From contig OX344764.1 in assembly GCA_947034895.1 (NCBI GenBank), positions 48,403,348 through 48,467,347 on the forward strand: a stretch of 64,000 nucleotides of DNA, given 5' to 3'. The stretch comes from Rhytidiadelphus loreus. Lineage: Eukaryota; Streptophyta; Bryopsida; Hypnales; Hylocomiaceae. Shown here piece after piece: positions 10,838-22,359 of this stretch. Every line of letters begins with the position of its first letter. The stretch's first letter is position 1. The position numbers and the translations under genes are program-made. A model generated the notes under the pieces. The model was not told the DNA's origin, ran no database searches, and saw only the letters and a program-made list of their open reading frames with translations.

Positions 10838-13361
10838 GACAATTAGACAAGTAAAGATTAATCGAGAACTAGAACAGAGTGTGAACTAGGACAAATAGAC
10901 ATGTGGTTACCGAAATGACTATTAGACAACCCGTTAACGGTTAGTTACAATCAGTTAAGGACTAATAGACCAAGCAGTTAGTGTAAGTGGTTACAGCCAA
11001 GAAAGAGTACAAAGACTAATCGACCGTTGAATTTCAACTCTCTCTCAGGCTTGCAGTGATTGCATTGCCGATTTTTATACTGGTGTATTCCTTCAAGCTT
11101 TAATGCAGAAATTTTGTCTATTTGTTTTATGCTCGGTGTAGCCAGTGATTGGCTTTGTCCTTGTTGTTGTTTTGTATTTTCTTAGCCAAGGATTGGCGGT
11201 GTTTCTTGAGTTTCCTACTTTGTAAGTCAATTGTGCAGAAGAGAGAGAGCCTGTCAATTGATCTTATATGTTTGTGCAAATAGTTCAAATTGTCTTATGT
11301 GCCAGTGAGTGGCTTTATTGATCAAGTATAGATCGAAGTTCAGTGAGAACTAGGAGGGACAATTTGACCGTATCTGTGAGAGCTGGGCGAGGACAATTGG
11401 TCCATAGTTGAGACTAGAGGACAACTCGCTGGAGCTGACCAAGGCAGGAGAGTAGATCGAGGACAAATTGTCTGCGGATGGAGCGGAAAGACTACTCGAC
11501 TGGAGCTGCGATTGTGGGGAAAAGCAGAAGACAAATTGACGGTAAGTGTGACTAACTAACTCTTTTGTAATTGAAGTGCTATGTTTGGTTTAGTTGTCGA
11601 TTTGTCATAGGTCTGTTTCCTTAATTATGAGGTGGTGATATATCATGAGATTAAAAATTAAGAATTAAGTTTGAGCCAGTGATTGGCAAACTAATTCTTT
11701 GAAGAGAGTCAAATTGTCTATGAACTTATTCAGTAAAGCATATAACCAGTGATTGGATTATGTTATGCTTTGGTCAAATAGACAATAAATTCTCAAATAT
11801 TAGTAACCAGGGATTGGTGCTAAGTATGACAATTAAACTGAGCCAGGGTATGGCAAAATCATTAGTAAGGTCAATTAAGCAGTGGTTGATAATAACCTGT
11901 AGTAAGCATTAAGATCAGCTCTATTCAAATTTGAAGTCTATTGGACAAAGGCTAAGTTTCTTGATACCAGTGATTGGTTATCCAAATTTATGGATAAGTC
12001 TAATAGTCAGTTATGAAGATTATTTGTGTCTAAGTCAATTAGACAGTAAATGAAATATATCTGCATTATGTGATTGTGTTATGAGGCAAATAAATAAAAA
12101 GATTAGTGAGTATTAAATAACCAGGAATTGATGTTAAAGTTATGACAAATAAATTGAGCCAGTGATTGGCAGTGTGTGACCCTGGTTGCTGGACTAATAG
12201 TCAAGTGGTATAAACATCACATGTTTTGAAGTCTATTAGTCATTTCTATAAATATGTATGTTTGGTTGTCGTTGTAGTCAAATGGTCTGGAGAGATTGTA
12301 TTAAGATGATTTACAGTTAATGGAAATTAATGTAAGACTAATGGTCTGTGTATGGTGATTAAGTTGAGAGGACTAATTGACCAAGTTGTGTGAGAACACC
12401 AAGTGCAGGTGTAAGGAGCTCAATTGCATGTTATAGATAGAATCTATTTGTGCTCCTCATTGTAGATTGAAATGTGAACTTGACCAAATTGACAAATTGC
12501 CCTGTATGAAACCTTTGTATGTGATTTATGTATTAACCTTGTTTGGGAAATTGGCCAAATTGACTACCATTACACATAAGTTTGCTTGTGGTGCTACCAT
12601 AAGCAAGTCTATTTGACCATGTACATGACTATTTGACCAATTAGTAGTAGCCTTGTTAAATTGTTGGTGTGAAATCTTGGACGAATTGACCATCTGTCGG
12701 ATACTATACACTCAGCTATGCATTAGTATAGCAAGACCAATTGACAAATGACTATTTGACAAAGTAGCAAGTAGGATGCTGATTCAATAGTAAATGAGTA
12801 CTGTGAACCTTGGTCTAATTGACATACTATGAACTAAAGGTTGAAAAGAAGAATCGACAAGACTATTTGACCTGTCCTGTGATAAATGGACAAACTCTCA
12901 ACCTTTGCATAATTTGCATACTGAGACAATTTGACAATTACAGACTTTGATATTTGCATCCTTGCATAAGTAGTAATTAGATTAAAGTAAACAGTGACAG
13001 GACCAATTGACAATGAATTAAATATAAAGAAGTAATTAAAGAAATACACAAAGGTGTTTATATACACCAAAAATATATCTATATATGTACTGTGTATGTG
13101 ATTAAGTCGATAGAACAGGAGCCATGACAAATTGACATACCTTGGACTATTTGACATTAGAAATTCTAGTACAAGACTGTGACCGTAAGTTTATAGATAT
13201 TTTTATGGGTTATGGACTGTGATTCGTATAGGTCAGGACAGTGAATACAATCATACCACACACAAACATATTTATAAAGAACTTTTATACATTGATTTAT
13301 AGAATGGAGAGATAATTCTACGTAAAAGTGACCTTAGATACAAAACGATAGACTACTTGAC
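10838..13361. repeat. dispersed GAC-N5-GAC motif array (unclassified)
   Basis: Over 2.5 kb a degenerate 11-mer recurs irregularly: two GAC triplets separated by five mostly A/T bases. Examples are GACAATTAGAC (10838), GACTAATAGAC (10960), GACTAATCGAC (11014), GACAATTTGAC (11358) and GACAAATTGAC (11530). Further ones are GACTATTTGAC (near 12625, 12747 and 12860), GACCAATTGAC (near 12732 and 13003) and GACTACTTGAC (13351). I count about 24 same-direction copies on either strand plus about ten facing versions (GTC-N5-GAC or GAC-N5-GTC). The spacer length is almost constant. No open reading frame spans it. A region of transposase-binding subterminal repeats, a regulatory array or an old satellite are all possible. 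Confidence 0.75.
11141..12170. repeat. CCAGTGATTGG motif array
   Basis: About ten copies of an imperfect palindrome (CCAGTGATTGG, with variants such as CCAAGGATTGG, CCAGTGAGTGG and CCAGGGATTGG) occur at about 11141, 11185, 11301, 11674, 11744, 11806, 11841, 11967, 12120 and 12157. They are interleaved with the GAC-N5-GAC motif. Two stretches (about 11797-11860 and 12111-12177) also align over about 65 bp, indicating a higher-order repeat with a step near 313 bp. The motif contains ATTGG, the inverse of a CCAAT box. Confidence 0.75.
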
Positions 13362-15248
13362 CTTTCCCCTTACTAAAGAACCACCACTAGGTTATTCCTT
13401 GGGTTTTTGTTCCCAAGTGAAAATAATTACTACACCTCCATTCTAGCCCTGGCCAAAAAAGCCCTAGCCCTACCTCCAATAGAATTTGATCCCCCAACTA
13501 GGGCCAAGGGGGGACTTAGACCCTCGAGTTGCTGTTGGATAGAGGGCCAATTTGCCTCCAATTGGGGTTGATGTGCCTACCAAACTCCCACTAGTTCCCA
13601 ATGGTCAAGTTGTTCTTAAGTGTCAAAGTAATTGTCATCATAGTCACCAATGTATGTTGCATCTTGAAGCTTGAAATTGTCTTGCAATGATTGTGGTACA
13701 AGAGGGACATATAAGGGTGTCAGGTAGTCTAGTTCTTGAATTGCTATAGGTGGCAGTGTAGAACTATGAAGTGATGGAAGAGAATTGCAAGATGTAGTTG
13801 CAAATTTTGAAAGCAATCTACATTTTCTCCTCACGAGTAAACCATCCCAAGCAATCTACAAGACAGTGGAGAGAACCAACATTAGAAATTGGAATAGCAT
13901 GCATCAATGAGGAAGAAGTTGTGGAGAGAGAAAACACTCACCTCTTTGTTCTTCATAATAGATCTCTCTTTAGTCATGGCTTTTCAATTTCTTGTCAATG
14001 AAGATGAAATCTTCCTTTATGTTTCCAATTTCTCCTTGTGAGATCATGTATTGCAAAGAAATGGAGTTCCAAGTTTGGAGTGCCTTTTTTTTCCACTTCT
14101 TTACATATTGAGGTGAGTGGGTGAGAGGAAATTGAATGTAAGGCAAAATTCAATGAAATAATGTGTTCATTGATTAGTGGGGGTGCCATAGTTGGCTTCT
14201 TTTATAAAAGTGGGTGGTATTTTTTTAGCCCACCTAGTTATGCATTTATTGATTATGCTTCAAGTTGAGGGAAAATTAAGGCAATTAGCAATCTTGTCTT
14301 TGTTTGATTAGGAAATTTCTCTTTTTATGGACAATCATTACTAACATTGAACAAGTCATCACTAAAATTTGACAATTGCTTTGAATTACAAGATTCTTTG
14401 GGTAGAAAATTTATTGCCGTAGTTTGTGACTCTACTTTAATTCTAGAATTCTACAATCTTAGTGATTGGAGATTGTTCTCCTAAATCTAAATGCAATGGC
14501 AATTTGACAAACCCACAAAAAATCTACTTCATTGCCATTGCAACTGCGTCGACCTTCACCGTTGCACTCCCTAGCATGCTTCACCTCCCCTCTCCCCCTG
14601 TTCCCGTTTCTCTCCCCGTTCCCGTTTCTCTCCCCCTTCCCCCTTCCCTCCCCCTTCCTAGCTCCTCACTAAACTTTGTCCCGCTCTCTAGCCCTCCCTA
14701 GCTCACTCCCTAACAAATTAGACCTGCCTCCTGCTACCCCTCACCCGTGCACCTCCTTGCCCCTCACATCGTGCCCTTCATCAAATTTTAGAAAGTAAGT
14801 TGTACTTGTGTTGGCCTCCATGTGTAAATTTTACAAGATTTGCGATAATTTTTAAATGACAAAACCAATCTTCATTAATTTTTTTTCCATATTGCCCTTA
14901 CAAAACTCTATCTTTCAAAAAATCCAATTAATTTGAAAAATAATTACTATAGTGAGAATATATCCGATTTCCATTTTGTCCCTTGAGAGGACTTTGACCC
15001 ATTACATGTTTTTTGGCCTTTGAGAGGGGGCAACAAGTTCCCCTACGTTCTGTTGTGTTCCTAAACCTTGAAAACTCCGTAGCAGCAGCCTATTGACGTG
15101 GCATAGGGACTACCACATTAAAATTAAAATTAAAAAATAATTTTTTAAATAATTTTTTATTTCACACAGCACAGGTTGGTTCCCAACAACGGGAACCAGC
15201 CTGAAACGGCCCTCCCGGTAGGCCAAAAAATATGTAATGCTTTAGGGG
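13362..15248. other. gene-less stretch with a C/T-rich tract
   Basis: No gene was recognised. A pyrimidine-rich tract with a CTCCCCGTTCCCGTTT-type repeat lies at 14583-14670, and its apparent 79-residue reading frame is low complexity. The segment 14980-15248 has facing similar sequences (CATTACATGTTTTTTGGCC and its near-inverse CATTACATATTTTTTGGCC), suggesting a small element that ends at the TTAA at 15249. Confidence 0.5.
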
Positions 15249-15660
15249 TTAAGGTAGTATGCTCTAAAAGCGACTATTTAAGGGCTGATCCACCCTTTTC
15301 ATAGGCTTTTGTGGACAAAATTATTTTTAGATCATTTTTCAAAGAAAAAAAATAGACGTGGAACCTAACACAAGTGGTTTTGTATTTTTCCAATCATTTT
15401 TTATTATTTATAAATTTTCAAAGATTCAAGGCATAGGCATTATTTGTGACCATAGGTCCCCTAAAATTCATCCACTTGCAACTTGTAAAGAGATGTGCAA
15501 AAATTAAAGACAATGATTGGCTCTTGCAATAGAAAATCAATTTTGCTCAATGCATTCAATTGCTAAAGTGATCCATTCAAGAATCACCCCATCCCCATTC
15601 TCCACCTAAAAATAGAGGTGGTTTGAAGAAGATGGTCACTTTTAGAGCATCCTACCTTAC
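15249..15660. mobile_element. TTAA-type MITE, family C, copy 2 (inverted)
   Basis: The ends read inwards are GGTAGTATGCTCTAAAAGCG at 15253 and GGTAGGATGCTCTAAAAGTG at 15656. The flanks are TTAA on the left and TTAC on the right. Bases 15310-15440 are the reverse complement of the interior of copy 1 (2100-2220), for example the CCACTTGTGTTAG stretch. The left TTAA is shared with a preceding element end (TTTAGGGG). Confidence 0.65.
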
Positions 15661-15890
15661 CGACTGTGTAGCACCACTTATTGTGCATGGCACCACGTGC
15701 CACAATGCCATATGAAAACAACAAAAAAAGAAGACAATTTTTATGAGAAAGAAGACAAGAAGAAGAAAAGAGCAAACCTTGCCAGGGCCAAAAAAGAAGC
15801 AAAGATTCAACAACTTGAGAACAACAATTAGTAGCATGTCTACGATACATATTTCACTCCATCTGTTGCTTGATGACCAATTAACCCATC

Positions 15891-16480
15891 AAGTCCCAAG
15901 GCCTTGTTTTCATCAAATTCCACTCAAAATGGCCATTTCTATTGCAAAATACAAAAATATGTAGAAACTATTGTTGTTTTTGCACTAGACAAGCATAATA
16001 ATGTCTAGAAGAAATTTCACAAACTTTAATTGAGTGGATTGCAAGATATTTGCATTTGAAGTGAAGAAAATTGATTTTGGAGCACCTTGCCTAACTAGAT
16101 TTCAAGGCTTCAAATCTTCTTAGCTTAAAATTTATATACTACAAACAATGAATTAAAATAAAATTACATTGAAGAATTGAGTTGAAAATCTAAGGATTTT
16201 TTTTCAAAAAATACACACTTGATTTTCATTCTTTAAAAAATTGTTAAGTAGAAGTAGGTACAAGATTGGATGGAAACTAAATCATTAATAGGTCTAAGAT
16301 GGAATGAAAACACAAAAAATTCCAATTGTGAGATTATTCTAGAAAGTGAACTAAATCCTCTCAACCTTAAATTAAAAAAAAAAAAAAGCATTAACAAATG
16401 AATCCTATAAGTTATTTTTTCAAGAAAATGCTTGGATTGTTTAAAAAACAATGGTCTCCCTAGATATGTAAAGTATTATA
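15891..16480. mobile_element. family B MITE, copy 2 (right end not found)
   Basis: It begins TTAA then CCCATCAAGTCCCAAGGCC at 15891. The interior at about 15920-16450 aligns along its length with 48800-49400: CACTCAAAA.TGCCATTT, GATTGCAAGATAT, CATTCTTTAAAAAATTGTTA and TTTTTTCAAGAAAATGC type blocks occur in the same order. The right terminus could not be located. Confidence 0.55.
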
Positions 16481-16556
16481 AATTCAAAATTGAAATGGTC
16501 TAACATTGAAATGTGACTTGGAAAAACCAATGTATACTATTATATCCATCTATCAT

Positions 16557-17230
16557 GATCAACATTTTATACCAAATATTTAATTGAAGTTGAAAAATCA
16601 AATTTGTTAGGTACTTAAAATAGATTTTTTTATATTCTTGTTTTTACAATGTAAAATGTTTTTTTTGAAAAATGATTTCCTATAATAATTTGAATCTTTT
16701 TTTTAAATAATTTTTTGCCGAACTTAATAGCTAGGTATAATAATAGAATTGCTAGCCACATAGACCATAAATACAAACTGAGAAGAGAATTTTAAAAAAA
16801 TAATTTTTTTATCAAGTTTCTATAATTTACGCAACCAAAATTTTGTACTAAGGTATCAACACCTACATGAGTCTGAATGAACTTTAAAAGCTTTTGTTGC
16901 ATCTTCATGGATCAATGTTGGTAGTTGGTGGAGGATTCTAATTTACCTTAGAATGCATTTTTTGGACTTCAAAGTGCTAGAAATAGTTGTACCTAAAAGC
17001 AACTCAAGGTTTTAATGTACGGAGTCTATACAATTTATACACAAACCTATAAGAGATGTTTTTCCAAACAAGTCATAATTATCGTACCTAGCTATCAAGA
17101 TTGACATTTCATGTTGAATATTTAATTGAAGTTGGAAAATCAAACTTGGCAAATGGTAAAACTAGGAATATTTCTTTTCTTTGCAGTGGATTTTTTCTTC
17201 CATATTTTTTTAAAGAAAATTTGAAAAATG
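16557..17230. repeat. pair of diverged direct repeats, about 80 bp
   Basis: AATATTTAATTGAAGTTG followed by AAAATCAAA occurs at about 16575 and again at about 17117, with related flanks, about 540 bp apart. The stretch between them is AT-rich and has no recognisable gene. Confidence 0.5.
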
Positions 17231-19357
17231 ACTTCCCCAAATACAAATATTTTATCCAGCATCTTTTACAGAATAATTTTTACTGCAGTTTACATACAGT
17301 CGTACACTAACTATGTAGCTGTATAGTACAGTACTACCTTGCAAAGATGCTTGACTTGGGAAAAGCAGGTCTCATACTGGCTCATATCATTCTCACAAAC
17401 TGAAGGAGTTGGTCCTAATAACCTAATAACTCAAGCTTACATACTGAACTGGTACTAATTACTAAGTTCTGAATTCTGGGGGAGCTACTCTAAGCTACTC
17501 TAATTAAGCTTAAATTAGCGTAGCTAATTCGACGGACATTGGTGGAGGACTTCTCTCACCCCGGGAGTTAACCCTAGAGTGTCTGGAGTCATGAGAGAAG
17601 TGGAAAGAGATCCAAAAAGTGGATCAAATTCAGTGAAGTTTGCTTCGAAATTGCAATGGTGGACAGAAAAAGTAACCGTAGGATCTGTTGCGTGTACATG
17701 GAAATAATGATAATTGGAAGTGAAATTGGGGAAAATGACCATGTCCATACGTGAAGATCATAAGCTTTGACCGGCAGAATGGAAGCATTGACTTGAGCGG
17801 GCAAGTCTGAGTTTGTCAAGAACTGAAGTCACCACTTCCATGCACATGGTCGGAAAATTATGAGGTAAATTGTAGCAGCTACGGCATGAAGACAAGAAAG
17901 GCAGCAAGCAAGATTCGTGAGTAATTTCAAAATGGATCAGGATTTGCAGATCTTGCAATCAGCGTGTGTTAGAACATCGACAGTGAACTTTTATTTTCGA
18001 AGTGCCCAGGTAACATGCCGCAGTTGCCCGAGCGGGAAGACATTTTTTCTTCCTGTGCCTGCCCATAGATAGTGCTATAAATGACAAAGTCTTCGGAATA
18101 TAATTGAAAACTACATTCCCTGACACAGGGATGTCAGGCGTTGGCAAGCTGCACATTCTCCAGGACTTTGGACTTCTCACATTCCACTAGAAGTAGAGAA
18201 ATGAAGCAGTGTGAAGAACGTCGACAGGCATCGCTTGTACGAACTACCAGATGCATAAAATTGCAGAGAAGAAGCCAGTGCAATACGGATGTCATTCACA
18301 CATTCAAGCAGAAAATGACACATGACTTTTGCCATTCATTGTTGACATATTTACATTGGAAAACGGCATAGTCTTGGTGATGCCAACACCACAAACAATG
18401 TACAAAGCACAGACGTACTACCAGCTCAAGGTGCATAAGTAAATTGCACTTCTTGTACACATCTTGTTCTCCAAAAACGTGCACTCTTGAATTAGCTTCA
18501 GTTTAGTGATTTCGGTGCAGGGCCATCGATACTTCTATATCCCTTGCTTCTTACAACCATGTCTTCATCGCAATGTCAGTGACATGGATTTGCAGAACCA
18601 CTGCAGACATGATTACCAACATGAAATAATGGACCACGAGTATATATCCATTTCTGTCGTCCAACTACTGTAATCAGTCCTATATTGATATGACAGTCAT
18701 GTGAAATGTGAATTGCATACAGTTTGAATGAACCTTATCAGAAAATGGTATTAGTTGCTTTGCACACTCAGTGTATCTAATGAAATGCAAAGAAGTGAAA
18801 TCCTATAACAAGCATACAAGTTATCTAAATTTCTTGTTTTTGGCTCAGCCTTCCTTCACCGTGCTCGTGCTACGCAAGCTTCAGTCCCGATATTGTTGGT
18901 ATGGCACGACGTACAACTTTATACATCTATAGTTATGGTCACGTGAAAAACTAGAATCGTAACCATTGAACAAAAACAGTAATTCCGTTGGAGAAGTACT
19001 TGACTGTCGGTTTCACACTCTCATCCCGGTTCTGAGGTACCCCTACCGTCACTCTTTCCATGAACAATGACAAGAATAAGCAAACAAGGGTACAGTGAAT
19101 TATCTCGCCGTCATCCTCATACTACGGCGCCCACAACCATGAACACTTCCTCCGCAACAGCGCTACCACGACCATTGCTACGAACACACTGTCCATATAT
19201 ATTGATTAGTAATTCTAGAAATGATGCATCTTGCAACTAACAACAACTACGGAACTAGCAGTTAGACATCTCTTGTTTTCTGTAGGACCACATGACAGTA
19301 TTCTCCCTCCTTGCTGTACAGAAGAGCCGTGTGCTCAGGTTCACTTAGTAGCTCGAT

Positions 19358-21590
19358 TCAATCATGACTGGAACTTCGGTGACAAGTACTGTGCTTCATC
19401 TGCAAACACTGCACAGCGCCGACCTCTCCCCATGATGTACAACTGCGCCACTGTTTCTTGCTCTGCTTACCAGTTGAGTGACCTTGCGCTTCAACGTCGC
19501 AGAGAATAATGAGTGCGTGTGAAGCACTCTCCCATGTGGAGATGCATATCCCCACATTGCAAGCAAGTGAGATTTTGTCCGCTTATTTGAAAAGCAAAAC
19601 CGGCACTTTCTCCTACTTCTGCTGCGCACAAGACAGTGGACTGCCGGCGCCGCTAATCGGAAGCTAGACACGCAGCCTCTCTTCAACATCCATGGCTTGC
19701 ACAGTGCTTCAGCTAGAAGCAATTGGAAGTCGACACGGTGCATGGACTCTTGCTGCAGTCTCTCCGAAATGGCTTTGTAGATAACGTAACAGTTCACCAC
19801 TGAAGTATCTAGTAGGAAAAAAAATAACCTGTGCCACCATTTGTGGCTACAAACCTGAGAAGAGTACGCACTTCGGAGCTGATCAGCAACGTCAACGCCC
19901 CTCATGTACTTCGTGTAGCCTTTGAGCATTGGAGAAGCGGCTATTTTTTTTTCTTCACCACCAACCCTTCTTGGAACAGTGGGCCACTCTTCATCCATAG
20001 GGGGCAAGGGTGCGTAGAAGGAGGAAAAAAGCAGTACAGGTCGTTTATCAACCCACACAACGCACGAAATTTGCCTACTTTGATGCATCCGCCATCCTAC
20101 TGTTCCTTGAGGCTGCTTAGCGAACAACTTCTTCTATGAAATAGCTTTTGGAAGGCCAATGCGGTTGCTTACCACTGTACCCGTGCTGAAAGTTCCTAGA
20201 GCAGCTAGATCAACGACGAGCTTCACAAAAGTAAAGAAATTGTCCGTGACAACAACGTGTCCCCGGCCATGCAAACCTTGCATCAACAGCATGACGACCT
20301 CGTAGCCCGTCTTCGCACCCACAACAAAGGATCCAGCAAGTGCATCCCGTTGTGCTGATCCAGTGTAAATCGAAAAATCATAGACGTAGTACTTTCTTGC
20401 ATCTGCCAAACACCAAACCTTTATCCCCCACTTGGTAGGTTTCTTGGGAAGGTATTGCCGAATCGGACAGTAGGTGCCTTTATAGCGCACCATTGATTCG
20501 TCCATAGTAACTTCTTGATGTAGCTGCCAATTTGCTTTACATTTGGCCTTCATTTCGAAGAGTGGCCATCCCAACTTCACCAATTTCTCTCCCACATTGA
20601 TCCCTCCATCAACGTCTACAGTTGTGTCATCAACTATATGCAAGCAGCGAGTAATGTCCTCAAAACGGTCTTTAGACATCGTTCTTGCTATGACGTCACA
20701 GTACAGGAATGGAGATTTCTTCTTCCAGTATGACCTGTGGTTGGGTAGCTTTTTGATGCCCATCATCAAAGAAATCCCAAGGAAAGCTCGTAATTCCATT
20801 AGACAAAGACCCCACCATCGTGGGCCGCCCATAGGAAAATGAGTTTCGGGGTGAGCTTCACTTGCATATCTATTTGTTTCTTCACAGATCCTCTCCAACG
20901 TCTTCTCTGTCCAGAATCTACCAAATAAGGAAATCTTGGATGGCATGCGTCGATATGAGAAATGAGGGCCTGGCGACAGTCCTGTAAAGCGGACGGGATC
21001 GTGGATGTAGCTGCGATGCTCAGTTGTCCACGTCTCCTCCAAGAATGTTGTTGCAAACGCTGTAGCCGCCGGTACCGCATTAACATGACTGCGACGCCTT
21101 GATGTAGCGCCAGCAGTGCTAGCCCGTCCTTGCCATTGAGTAGTGCCAGTGGCACAAGCCGTAACAGGCGGTGGAGTGGTAGTTGGCAACTGGCCATTAT
21201 GGTCTTGACCACCAATTGCATGCGTAGGTGCATGAACCGTTCTGCATGCACTGGCAACACCAAGGATTTCACAGGGGCACTTCATTTTGAAATCTAGCTT
21301 ATTTTGGCCAAGAGCGGGAATTGCGGAAGTGCACCCGCCTCGGTGGTCGACAGGATTGGGAACATAGCCGTCTCTCCTATGGTTCAGCAGTTGCATTGCC
21401 AGTGTACATCGCTCCTTGTTCCGTCGCTGTCGCTTGGCGGATGCTATCCCTAGTGTTGCTGCGGTTGTCTTCGGTAGTTGTGAGCAGCTATTATCAAGGA
21501 GTACTTGCTGGAAAACATCGGTGAAGGGAGGCAAGTAGTCGTTGCTGCAAATATCAGTGACAACACGATGCTGTAGCACCCATGAGGTGT
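19358..21590 (-). pseudogene. piggyBac transposase, near-complete with one stop
   Basis: This is a DDE_Tnp_1_7 transposase, the enzyme that cuts and pastes TTAA-flanked elements. Read on the minus strand, the core runs in one frame from about 21579 to 20134. It passes HFPMGGPRWWGLCLMELRAF, the first catalytic Asp in TMDESM (20500-20502), YLPKKPTKWGIKVWCLAD and the second Asp in VVTDNFF (20242-20244). An in-frame TAG at 20134-20136 follows GLPKAIS. The same frame then resumes to 19396 with the third Asp in GVDVADQL (19891-19893) and KWWHRLFFFLLD. A cysteine-rich tail (KCRFC...) starts near 19610 and needs a frame change near 19555 to continue (VGICISTW). All three acidic residues survive, so decay is recent, or the TAG may be read through or spliced. 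Confidence 0.85.
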
Positions 21591-22359
21591 GTGCAGGAGT
21601 GGTGATTTTGCTCGTTTTCCACGCATACTTCCTAGAGGTGAGCGCCCAGAGCGTCGATTGTCACATCCAGTGGACAAGGCAGTGTAGGCCTCACCAAACT
21701 CCGACATACACAATTCCACATCGCTTTGCAAGGGTCCAACAGGGAAGCTTCCAAGGCGAGAGGAACCGCGGCAGGAGTTCCCTGCTTGGGAGTGCAAGGC
21801 TACAACTGTGGTGGCAGTGTTCTTGGTCAATGATACAACACCGTCTTCAGTGTCCAACGACGACGGATGACCTTGTAAGTGTACATGCCCACTTGAGCTA
21901 AAATGTTGCACACTTTGTTCACTCGCAGTCGTTGCCATCAAGCATATAGGTTGCACTACTCCACATGGTAAATGTAACTCGTTACCGTCGTCAAGGAGAA
22001 TAACATAAAAAACTTCAGGACAACCTGACAGCACGTATGAGTGGATCGCCAAGCCCACCAAGAAATCAGCACATGCACTTGTACATGCCCGGTTTGTGAG
22101 GTGAGAAACTACGCTAGCTGGAATACAGACGGGGATCGGTTGGGCTATCACGCGAGGCATAAATTCTTCGCATGCTCGCAGAGGTAAGAACGGCTGACCT
22201 CGCCACAATACAGTCATGTCAGCATCCTTCTTACTTGGCATTGCTCTGTCTGTGGAGTCCTCATCTGTAGTAGAAGGTGTCTTCAATATGCCTGCTGGTC
22301 GGCAGCTTCCGTCAACTGCCGCTCTACGTGACGCAGCCACGTCCGCCTCTGCATTCTGT
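21450..22359 (-). CDS. unknown N-terminal or accessory ORF of the piggyBac element
   Basis: A 296-codon open frame runs 22340-21450 and overlaps the start of the transposase frame (21579) in a different frame. Either an intron or frameshift near 21.5-21.6 kb joins them, or this is a separate accessory protein. It has no recognised domain. It begins with a Ser/Thr/Pro-rich stretch, and a middle segment (VFYVILLDDGNELHLPCG, about residues 110-127) looks globular. The next frame downstream begins with YLPPFTDVFQQVLLDN and KRQRRNK, a basic patch that could be a nuclear signal. The open frame stops being interpretable at the CACTA insertion at 22360, so its 5' part is probably displaced to 23.6-24.2 kb. 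Confidence 0.45.

Noticed and set aside
10838..13361. CRISPR-like array
   Set aside because: Repeats are 11 bp and degenerate, spacers are irregular from a few to hundreds of bases, and the window is eukaryotic.
13384..13400. CACTAGGTTATTCC as a possible CACTA terminus bounding the GAC-N5-GAC array
   Set aside because: No matching inverse terminus or 3-bp duplication was found near 10.8 kb.
14462..14701. 79-codon frame ending in Pro/Leu/Ser repeats
   Set aside because: Low-complexity translation of a C/T tract; no splice context or homology.
19831..20139. Plus-strand 102-codon frame inside the transposase
   Set aside because: Antisense of the conserved transposase region containing the third Asp.
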